NCBI RefSeq assembly: GCF_001270965.1
Contig: NZ_LGIA01000160.1
Location: forward strand, 1-40,341
Reading direction: 5' to 3'
DNA length: 40,341 nucleotides
Origin: Sunxiuqinia dokdonensis
Lineage (GTDB): Bacteria; Bacteroidota; Bacteroidia; Bacteroidales; Prolixibacteraceae
This document shows, piece by piece, positions 26,993-34,133 of this stretch. The notes beneath the pieces were generated by a model. The model had not been told where the DNA came from and made no database searches. It saw only the letters and a list, made by a program, of their open reading frames with translations. The position numbers and the translations under genes are program-made. Within the stretch, counting starts at the first letter, position 1. Each line of letters opens with the position of its first letter.

Positions 26993-28046
26993 AGTCCTTC
27001 ACCCGGTTAAAAGCCAGGGTGTTCACCATCCAGTCGGGCAATGATTTTTTGGGGTCTCTTCCTTTTAGATTCATAAACCAGCCAAGCTTTTCGATAATGG
27101 GCAGTTTGTGCGTTTCCACAAATTCGATGGGTGTGCCATCCGGGTCGGAGATGTAGGAGAAATGTCCGGCAGCGGTGCCCATATCAAAACTGTTGGCGCT
27201 GTTTACGGTAAATGGAAAGCCTTTCTGCTCACATTCAACTTTCAACAAATCCATGCCCACAATGTCGAAGCACAGGTGAATATAGCCGAGTTCTCCCCAG
27301 ATCCGATCCTGGTAGATTTTCTTCGGCTGCCGGTCGATTGACTGAACCAATTCGATTTGTGTTGGACCCAGCAACTTACTAAAGGGGCCGGTTCGGGGCT
27401 TGTGCTTCAATAAAACACGCCGGTATTTTTGTTCTCCACCGGGTAGTGCTGCCAAATCAGCAAACTGTCCGGTTTCATCATAAACCACTTCGTCATAACG
27501 CAGGATATCGGCATATACCTGGAGGGATTTGTCCAGATTCGACACGCCGATCATCACGCCGGCCACACCACCGGTGACTGACTTTTGCTTCCGGTAATGA
27601 TTATCCTCTGCCACCACTTCAAAAATATTGTTGTACGGGTCGCGCAGATAATAGTGCCAATGATTTTGCGGATCGCGGGTCAATCCACCCAAAATTTCCA
27701 AGCCATCAGCCTCGTGTTTTTCATAGGCTTTTAGAACATCCCGACACTTCATTTTGCAAACAAATATGCCCGTGTCGCCCAACTGAACATCAAAAACGGG
27801 AGGTTTTGGAGTCATGCCAGTATGTTGCCAGATTTCAAATCCACCGCCACCTTCCATGTTCATGGCCAAGGCAGCGTAACGCTCGCACTGCTGTCCGTTG
27901 GTATAAGGCAGCATGAGTTTCGCGGTTGCCGTATCTTCGAACACATTGATATCCATGCCAAACACCTTTCGATACCATTTCCATGCCTCTTGAGCACTTC
28001 TCACGCCAATTCCAACCTGTTGAATGCCACAAATATTTTTTTCCAT
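26991..28046 (-). CDS. tandem VOC-domain protein (4-hydroxyphenylpyruvate-dioxygenase-like fold)
   Basis: A 351-residue protein with two vicinal-oxygen-chelate modules: residues about 1-155 (GVRSAQEAWKWYRKVFGMD, HYYLRDPYNNIFEVVAEDN) and about 160-325 (GVMIGVSNLDKSLQVYADIL, GYIHLCFDIVGMD, YISDPDGTPIEFVETH). The size and two-module layout recall HPPD, but the usual first His of each module is replaced (IQQVGI in the first, GVMIGV in the second). Only the His of GYIHLCFD and the Glu residues of NIFEV and TPIEF remain as candidate metal ligands. Substrate unknown. Last gene of the lipid-type operon, 32 bases after the SDR gene. Confidence 0.75.
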   Translation of the reverse strand: MEKNICGIQQVGIGVRSAQEAWKWYRKVFGMDINVFEDTATAKLMLPYTNGQQCERYAALAMNMEGGGGFEIWQHTGMTPKPPVFDVQLGDTGIFVCKMKCRDVLKAYEKHEADGLEILGGLTRDPQNHWHYYLRDPYNNIFEVVAEDNHYRKQKSVTGGVAGVMIGVSNLDKSLQVYADILRYDEVVYDETGQFADLAALPGGEQKYRRVLLKHKPRTGPFSKLLGPTQIELVQSIDRQPKKIYQDRIWGELGYIHLCFDIVGMDLLKVECEQKGFPFTVNSANSFDMGTAAGHFSYISDPDGTPIEFVETHKLPIIEKLGWFMNLKGRDPKKSLPDWMVNTLAFNRVKD

Positions 28047-28078
28047 ATTACCTCTTATTTTAATGAAGCCGTATGGCT

Positions 28079-28873
28079 CTAGTTCTTGATTTTTGTAATG
28101 AGTCGATGGTACAAAGCCGGCAAAAATCGCCGAATATAAACCATCAGAATTTCCTTTTTCCCTACCAACAGTTCTTTTCTGTTTTGCTTAATGGCACGCA
28201 CAATTTGATCTGCACACCGGTCGGCGCCCAAACCATGGGCCTGTCCTTCATCCATCTTGTTGTGTGACTGTCCATCTTTTGTGAGCGCATTTCGGGAGAT
28301 GTTGGTTTTAATTCGCCCGGGCGAAACGATCGTAACCTGGATGTTATCGTTGACGAGCTCGGCCCGTAGTGCTTCGAAATAGCCCTGAACAGCGTGCTTG
28401 GAAGCGGAATAGGCTGTTCGCATGGGCACACCAAACTTGCCGGTAATACTACTCACCACCACCAGATGTCCCGACTGCCTTTTCAGCATGTGCGGCAAGA
28501 TCAATTTGGTGAGCGCCACCACGCTAAAGAAGTTGATTTCCATGATACTTCGGTCATTGGTCAGCGGAGTTTCCCGGGCCAGTGACCGCTGGCTACGGCC
28601 CGCATTGTTGATCAACACATCGATTGAGCCGGCTTCTGCCAACACGGACTTGGTCACTTCTTCCAGCCGCTCAATCGCCGTCAGGTCCATTGGCTTAACC
28701 CAACATTTGGGGGTGAACTGCAAACATTGGGCTCTCACTTCCTCCAGCTTGGCCGCATTTCGCGCCGACAGCACGAGATAAGCTCCTTCTTTGGCCATTG
28801 CGTACGCCAGCGCCTCTCCTATTCCGGATGATGCACCAGTAATCCAGACCACTTTTTCTTTTAAACTTTTCAT
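28079..28873 (-). CDS. classical short-chain dehydrogenase/reductase (DHRS7-like)
   Basis: A 264-residue NAD(P)-dependent oxidoreductase. GASSGIGE (14-21) binds the cofactor, NNAGRSQ follows, and VVVSSITG with YSASKHA provides the catalytic Ser and Tyr-x3-Lys. The C-terminal tail (RRFLPALYHRLITKI) is hydrophobic and basic and could touch the membrane. Such SDRs often act on lipids or steroids; the substrate here is unknown. The neighbouring CDP-alcohol transferase and acyl-reductase-like SDR suggest a lipid substrate (inference). Confidence 0.85.
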   Translation of the reverse strand: MKSLKEKVVWITGASSGIGEALAYAMAKEGAYLVLSARNAAKLEEVRAQCLQFTPKCWVKPMDLTAIERLEEVTKSVLAEAGSIDVLINNAGRSQRSLARETPLTNDRSIMEINFFSVVALTKLILPHMLKRQSGHLVVVSSITGKFGVPMRTAYSASKHAVQGYFEALRAELVNDNIQVTIVSPGRIKTNISRNALTKDGQSHNKMDEGQAHGLGADRCADQIVRAIKQNRKELLVGKKEILMVYIRRFLPALYHRLITKIKN

Positions 28874-28996
28874 CGGCTAAGCACTGCGTTAAATCCTTGT
28901 TCTGCTTCTATTTTTCAACATAAAAACTGTCTTGAACGCTACATAACGGCCCGGCGTTCGTGGGAAAGTCCAGCGAAACCCGGTTCGAAATTCCAG

Positions 28997-29584
28997 TTAT
29001 CGCTCTTCTTTCATCAGCCAATATAAGCCCTTCACGCCAATCCGGATATCGTCCAACTTCAACAAGACAAAAATCTTTTCAACGTAGGCCACTACGCCCC
29101 AACCAATGGCCAGGTAATACATCCAGGGATAAAATCCGAAAACAAACAAAACGAAGAAAAAAATACTCTGAATATAGCCGGCTGAAACGGCTGAATACAG
29201 GTGCAATCCGGGGATTTTTCCAAAACGAAAAAAGGACACCACATAACTTAAAACGAACACGGCCAGAAATAAATACAAGATCCAGGCGTGGGGAGCAATC
29301 TCTGTCCACTTAAAAATAAACAGGCCCAGCAAGGCCATCGCGTAGGTAAAAATATCGGCCAGGTTATCGAGCGCTGCTCCAAAATTGGTTTGAAGTTTAA
29401 AAAACCGGGCGATATTTCCATCGAGCACATCGCTGACCAAACTGATACACAAAAGAACAACAAACCAGCTTTCACGGCCGGTAAGCGCCATAAACAAGAT
29501 CACCGGAAAAACAAGAAGCCGGTAAAGACTAATCAAATTGGGAACATTCAAAATATTTTCCCCTTTTACTAATAGTTGTTTCAT
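28997..29584 (-). CDS. CDP-alcohol phosphatidyltransferase family membrane enzyme
   Basis: Transfers a phospho-group from a CDP-alcohol to another alcohol to make a phosphodiester lipid. The complete family signature is seen: D52, D55-G56, A59-R60, G69, D73, D77, spaced exactly as D-x2-DG-x2-AR-x8-G-x3-D-x3-D. The rest is hydrophobic with about five to six membrane segments in 195 residues. Which CDP donor and acceptor it uses cannot be read from sequence; it resembles PgsA-like enzymes in size. The flanking kinase and CdsA-like genes suggest a dedicated pathway. Confidence 0.88.
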   Translation of the reverse strand: MKQLLVKGENILNVPNLISLYRLLVFPVILFMALTGRESWFVVLLCISLVSDVLDGNIARFFKLQTNFGAALDNLADIFTYAMALLGLFIFKWTEIAPHAWILYLFLAVFVLSYVVSFFRFGKIPGLHLYSAVSAGYIQSIFFFVLFVFGFYPWMYYLAIGWGVVAYVEKIFVLLKLDDIRIGVKGLYWLMKEER

Positions 29585-29675
29585 GTTGAATTTTTATGGT
29601 TTTTCGTGAACTGCATTCGCGTGATTGGGCTCCAATGGAAAAACAAGCCACCGGCTGATGCCTGCCAATCGATGC

Positions 29676-30785
29676 CTAAACGGCATACCCCAGCTTTTGC
29701 TTTCCTTTTGTGCCGGACAAGCCAGCGATGAAATAACGAAGCATGCGTTCAACGGCTTGATCATCAATTTCATTTTCGATCCCACCCATCACCGAATCCA
29801 GGTTTTTCGTGTCAAAGGCCAGCTTGGTTTCGGCATAACCAATGGTGAATGACATGCCTTTGGAAATGATCCGCTCAAAGGCATCCATCTCGGATTCAGC
29901 CAAGCCCTTGACCGGGATAATCTCAATGGGCAGCAGCTGGCTGAGCGTACTTGAAATCAAGCTGTTCTTGATTGAATTCTTCGACACAAAATTCATAATC
30001 ACCGGCACTTGTTCGGTTTCCACCGTTCGCATGAAAAACTTAACCACGGTATCAATCGGTATGAGGTTTTGGGTTGAATCCGGATCGACACCTACCCGGA
30101 TTGTCTTATCGGGGTAGCGCTTGGCCAGGCCATAAATGCGTTTCGCAAAGTCAAAAATACCGTAGTCGGTTTTGGTCACCCCGGTCTCACCATGTCCCAC
30201 AACCTGCGACAGGCGCAAGATATATCCATTTAAGCCAGCTTCATCCCGATATTTTTGTATGATATTTTCGGCCAGTCGTTTCGACTGCTCGTAGTAATTT
30301 CTAAAACTTGAAATTTCCTCGTCCGGATAAAACTTCTCTTCAAACAGACCGGTAAACTTTCCGCACGAATAGGCGGTACTGATAAAGAAAAAACGCGAGT
30401 CTGCTCCCGCATGCTTCCGGAAAACCCGAATGGAATTTTCCAGGCCATCGAGATTGGTTTTGAAAATCTCCTTCTTGGAGCGCGAATCGTATTTCAAGCT
30501 GGCTGCAAAGTGCAAGTAATCAACCTGGCCACCAAATATCGGTGCTAATTCGGCCCTCGGTATCGCCAAATCTTGGTCATCCAAAGAATAATCAAATACT
30601 TTCAGATTTTTCAGATCGACCGGCTCGCCACCATTCATCTCCGAGAGGGTGACCTGCAAACGTTCCTCCGGCGGGTATTTGTTTGCTCTGACAAAGGCAA
30701 TCACCTCATAGTCCTCTAAAAGCAGTTGATTAATGAAATTAGCCGCAACATAACCATTGGCTCCATTGATAATTATTTTTCTCAT
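29676..30785 (-). CDS. extended SDR, NAD-epimerase / acyl-reductase-like
   Basis: A 369-residue Rossmann protein. The N-terminal INGANGYVAANF is a GxxGxxG loop with Ala in the last position; HFAASLKYDSRSKKEIFKTN, FFISTAYSCGKF and YYEQSKRLAEN give the Ser-Tyr-x3-Lys active site. The HxAA and long inter-motif segments recall NAD_binding_4 (fatty acyl reductase-type) domains as well as sugar epimerases; the two cannot be separated by eye. It stands between the kinase and the CDP-alcohol transferase, 66 and 91 bases away. Confidence 0.75.
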   Translation of the reverse strand: MRKIIINGANGYVAANFINQLLLEDYEVIAFVRANKYPPEERLQVTLSEMNGGEPVDLKNLKVFDYSLDDQDLAIPRAELAPIFGGQVDYLHFAASLKYDSRSKKEIFKTNLDGLENSIRVFRKHAGADSRFFFISTAYSCGKFTGLFEEKFYPDEEISSFRNYYEQSKRLAENIIQKYRDEAGLNGYILRLSQVVGHGETGVTKTDYGIFDFAKRIYGLAKRYPDKTIRVGVDPDSTQNLIPIDTVVKFFMRTVETEQVPVIMNFVSKNSIKNSLISSTLSQLLPIEIIPVKGLAESEMDAFERIISKGMSFTIGYAETKLAFDTKNLDSVMGGIENEIDDQAVERMLRYFIAGLSGTKGKQKLGYAV

Positions 30786-30851
30786 GCTTCTTATTTTTCA
30801 TTTTAGTGTGTTGGCTTCTCCAGGCTTAAAAATAGGGCATTAAATTGAATA

Positions 30852-31526
30852 TTATAGAAACAAAATCAACATCAACACCACACTTAAAGGAATCGTAAGG
30901 TTATCTGAGCCCCTCCAGCTAATTAGTTCAGCCAATGTACTGGCTACGGCGATAGCCAGGGCCAGCCAAAAGGTTTTCAAATCGAACAGTTCCGTGTGAA
31001 AATAGATGGCGATGATGCTGGTGATAAAACTGGTTACCAAAAAAGCACCTGATCCCAGCCATGTTTTATTTAGTTTTTTCCCAAATAGCTTAATTCTACC
31101 GTTGTATTCCGTTATGTTGATGCCGAGGATTGCCGCCATGGGATCGCAAATCGCGAGAATCAACATGGGCAAAATGAACAGGAATTTGTTTCCCTGCAAA
31201 TCGGCAATTAAAAAGGTGAGATAAATCGAAAGCGGCAACAGGTAGCTACCTATTGATTTTCGTTCGATATCATGAATGGACTTGAGCTGTTTACTGTACT
31301 GCGTGATGAACAACGCCGCAAAAAACAGCAGCGCCAGCACCAAAACATAACCATGCGAAGGGAAGATGTAAGGAAAAGGCACCACCGCCAGCGTAGCGGT
31401 AAAATGGGCGAACTTACGCGTGAATTCACCCTTAAGCCTGAGCCGCCTGTAGTTAATCTCGTTAAAGGCGAGCAACAAAACAATTCCAATTAAATAAACA
31501 AATGACAGTACAATAACATTCCCCAT
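30852..31526 (-). CDS. dolichol/phytol-kinase-like CTP-dependent lipid-alcohol kinase
   Basis: A 224-residue protein with about seven membrane segments. RKFAHF (near 38-43), ICDPMAAILGIN, FGKKLNKTWLGSGA and ELISWRGSDNLTIP are the pattern of the SEC59/VTE5 polyprenol-kinase family, which uses CTP to phosphorylate dolichol, phytol or diacylglycerol. It sits 12 bases after the cdsA-like gene. Substrate is unknown; a lipid alcohol is inferred. In the operon its product phosphate could be the substrate of the CdsA-like enzyme. Confidence 0.82.
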   Translation of the reverse strand: MGNVIVLSFVYLIGIVLLLAFNEINYRRLRLKGEFTRKFAHFTATLAVVPFPYIFPSHGYVLVLALLFFAALFITQYSKQLKSIHDIERKSIGSYLLPLSIYLTFLIADLQGNKFLFILPMLILAICDPMAAILGINITEYNGRIKLFGKKLNKTWLGSGAFLVTSFITSIIAIYFHTELFDLKTFWLALAIAVASTLAELISWRGSDNLTIPLSVVLMLILFL

Positions 31527-31538
31527 GCAAACTCCTTG

Positions 31539-32267
31539 TTAAAAATTCAACACATAAACCCAAAATGCGACCCAGGCTGCTCCGGCAATCAGGCTGTCGA
31601 ATCGGTCAAGAAAACCGCCATGCCCCGGAATTAGATTTCCAAAATCTTTTGTATCAAACTTTCGTTTGTAAAACGAAGCCGACAAATCGCCGGCAAATGC
31701 AAAAACGACAATTCCGGCTGCCAATAACACCGACATGAAAAGCGTGCCTCCGTATAACGGGCTCAACAACAAACTACTCACCATTGCAACAAGAGCTCCG
31801 CCAACCAAGCCGCCCACCGTTTTTGCCGGGCTGATGGCCGGAAAAAGTTTTCGTTTTCCCCAAAGTTGCCCGGTTATTTGACTGAAACTATCAAAAATCG
31901 ATAGAACCAGAAACGAAAACAAGATCAATTCCTTTTGAAGGCCACTAAAGAAATAGAATCCGGCAGCCAGAAACGTAAAAACAATTAATGCAACTGAAAA
32001 GAAACCTTTTTGTTTAAATCCTTCCTTGCCAAACAATTTCAGCAGCTCAAAAAAACCAACAAAAATAATCAGTACAGCCAGGTAGCGAAATACAAGCGGC
32101 TTCAACACAATACTAAAAAACAAGAGGTTAATAATTAAAAAGTAAGTCCCGAATTTCGTGTAACTTTTTCGCGCGGTGGCTGCATCTTTTTTCCGGTTAA
32201 TCAGATAAAAAGCAATTCCGCCAAGGATAAAATAAGTGAGAATGATCAAGTATATCGTTTGAATCAT
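31539..32267 (-). CDS. CdsA-family phosphatidate cytidylyltransferase
   Basis: Activates a lipid phosphate with CTP to give a CDP-lipid in the inner membrane. The family signature is complete at 196-224 (SASFYKRKFD, then TKDFGNLIPGHGGFLDRFD), with D126 and the SPAKTVGGLVGG element at 146-157. About seven hydrophobic segments in 242 residues. Being shorter than typical housekeeping CdsA (about 270) and encoded beside a lipid-alcohol kinase, it may be a dedicated paralogue rather than the general enzyme (inference). Confidence 0.9.
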   Translation of the reverse strand: MIQTIYLIILTYFILGGIAFYLINRKKDAATARKSYTKFGTYFLIINLLFFSIVLKPLVFRYLAVLIIFVGFFELLKLFGKEGFKQKGFFSVALIVFTFLAAGFYFFSGLQKELILFSFLVLSIFDSFSQITGQLWGKRKLFPAISPAKTVGGLVGGALVAMVSSLLLSPLYGGTLFMSVLLAAGIVVFAFAGDLSASFYKRKFDTKDFGNLIPGHGGFLDRFDSLIAGAAWVAFWVYVLNF

Positions 32268-32288
32268 TTTTCTTGTTTCTTAGTTTGA

Positions 32289-33086
32289 TTAGCCAACAAT
32301 CATCAAGACACCGATCGCGACCATCACGCCTGCATACAGATACCTGACTTTATTTTCGGAACGATCTGTTTTTACTTTCGTTAAAATTCTGGGCCCCAAA
32401 ACCGCCCCCACGATTGAGCCGGCAGTTAAAAAATAGACCAGCATCAGGTCGATTTGTCCAACCAGCAAGTGGGCGCCAACCGCGAACAAGGTATTCACCA
32501 AAACGACCATCAGCGAAGTACCGATCACCAGTTTGAATGGGATGTTCATCGAAAACAAACCGGCCAAAACCGGCGCCGTTCCACTTGTTCCAAAGGTGCC
32601 GGTAATAAAACCGGCCAACAAGCCAAAGGCTGATCCTTTTGCCCTTCGTCGCCACCCGGGAGCTTCGGACGGAAATGATTTTCCGGCTTCGGCCCGCTTT
32701 TTCTTCCAGATACCCCGAACCATGCTCAGCGCAATGAAAATGGAATAAATGCCGAAACCGGCCTTGAGCTGCTCCGGGCTGACCATCCCGGTAACGCGTG
32801 CGCCCGCAAATGCACCCACAAGACCAGTGATCGAAAACAACAATCCAATGCGAAGATTGACATTCGTTTTGCGATGGTGCCCCAGTGCGCCAACCAAACA
32901 AATGGGCAGGGCAGCAACCAAGGAGGTGATAACCGCCGTTTGAGCCGGCACACCAATCAAAAGCGTGAGAATAGGAAGAAAGAAAAAACCGCCCCCGCCA
33001 CCAAGCATGGTGCCGAACAGGCCAATCAGAAAACCAACCAGTGGCAGAATAAAATAAACAGGCTCAATGGAGGAATGAAAAATCAT
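32289..33086 (-). CDS. TSUP-family (TauE/SafE) membrane transporter
   Basis: A 265-residue membrane protein of the sulfite/organosulfonate exporter family, with about eight hydrophobic segments, LPLVGFLIGLFGTMLGGGGG near 15-34 (given in part), and a second related loop GFITGTFGTSGTAP. TSUP substrates include sulfite and sulfonates, but most members are uncharacterised. It is oddly placed: 21 bases before cdsA in a lipid-type operon and far from the sulfite genes. Confidence 0.85.
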   Translation of the reverse strand: MIFHSSIEPVYFILPLVGFLIGLFGTMLGGGGGFFFLPILTLLIGVPAQTAVITSLVAALPICLVGALGHHRKTNVNLRIGLLFSITGLVGAFAGARVTGMVSPEQLKAGFGIYSIFIALSMVRGIWKKKRAEAGKSFPSEAPGWRRRAKGSAFGLLAGFITGTFGTSGTAPVLAGLFSMNIPFKLVIGTSLMVVLVNTLFAVGAHLLVGQIDLMLVYFLTAGSIVGAVLGPRILTKVKTDRSENKVRYLYAGVMVAIGVLMIVG

Positions 33087-33091
33087 AAACT

Positions 33092-33706
33092 TCAGTTTTG
33101 GTGAGAACGTTCCATATAAATCGTCGCGATCGGGTGCTCAAGGATTGCTGTCTCCAAAATTCCATCTTTATAGTGATATTCGTTTGTTCGACGACCTTTG
33201 CGATCAGTAATCACATAGGTGTTGTCAGCAGTCGCCCGAATTGATTTCATTTCACCGTTCCGTTCGTTATACATTAGCGAATCCTGTTTTGGCTCGTTAA
33301 AATACAACAAACTTCCACTATAGGTAATATTTTCGTGCACCAATGTCGAATCCCCGTCCTTAATCAGCAGGTAGGCTTCGTCCATTCTCTTCAGTTGCGT
33401 ATCAGAGTTAATACTGCCATTTTTCAGGGTTTGCACACGATACTTCGATAAATTTCCATTCTGGTAGTGGCTTTGTTGCGTGTACCTCACCTTGTATGTG
33501 AAAATTATTTTAACCTCAATGTCAGTCACTGCTTCCACACTTAGGTCTCCATCAACCAACTCTTGCGTAACCGCGAATTCCCCCACATTCATTCCTAAAA
33601 CCCGAATTTGGTATTTGGCGGCGTCCCTTACTGGCTTTGCAAAAACACCTTCACCATATAGAATCAGGCTTAGTAAGATCAAAATATATTTCATTTGCAT
33701 CATCAT
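33092..33706 (-). CDS. periplasmic protein of unknown function (DUF6134/DUF3108-like)
   Basis: About 205 residues, with a signal peptide (KYILILLSLILYGEGVFA). Several ATG codons (33706, 33703, 33700, 33694) could start it; the one giving the best signal peptide is 33694. The mature part is beta-rich and polar, beginning YQIRVLGMNVGEFAV and with FTYKVRYTQQSHYQNG in the middle, the style of DUF6134 or DUF3108 proteins; no catalytic residues are recognisable. First gene of the operon, 5 bases before the TSUP gene. Confidence 0.6.
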   Translation of the reverse strand: MMMQMKYILILLSLILYGEGVFAKPVRDAAKYQIRVLGMNVGEFAVTQELVDGDLSVEAVTDIEVKIIFTYKVRYTQQSHYQNGNLSKYRVQTLKNGSINSDTQLKRMDEAYLLIKDGDSTLVHENITYSGSLLYFNEPKQDSLMYNERNGEMKSIRATADNTYVITDRKGRRTNEYHYKDGILETAILEHPIATIYMERSHQN

Positions 33707-33751
33707 AAACTCGAAAAAAAAACTTACACAACTTTTTAAAATTAAACTCAA

Positions 33752-34133
33752 CAGAATAAATAAACACTGTCTTTAAATTCCATGAATAAAAAACCAAACC
33801 ACCTATCTATATTCAACCTTCTTCCCCACTATTCACCCTTCCTGCAGTCAATCCAGATTTCAATCAGTACCGAAATACGAAAAAATATTTTCCATCTCCA
33901 ACAATTTCTATCCCAAAAATAAATCAGCTTCTCAAACTCATCCACTCTCATTCCTCTATCAGACTCGACTATAATGTTTTTTGTCAGACACGATAGAACT
34001 TCCCATACTAAAACGACGAATGAACCTTCTTTGGTAAAGGCATCAGCCTAAGTTGCCCCATCATAAAGATGCACCAGTAATCCAAACAACTATTCCTTTC
34101 AAATATTTCATCGCAATCCTTTCGCATAAAAAT
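33752..34133. other. intergenic region, no gene seen
   Basis: Plus-strand pyrimidine-rich, AT-rich DNA. Its minus strand should contain the promoter of the lipid-type operon and the 3' end of the DUF5686 transcript; a TAAGTTTT near 33720 resembles a -7 box with one mismatch. No hairpin terminator was found. Confidence 0.4.
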
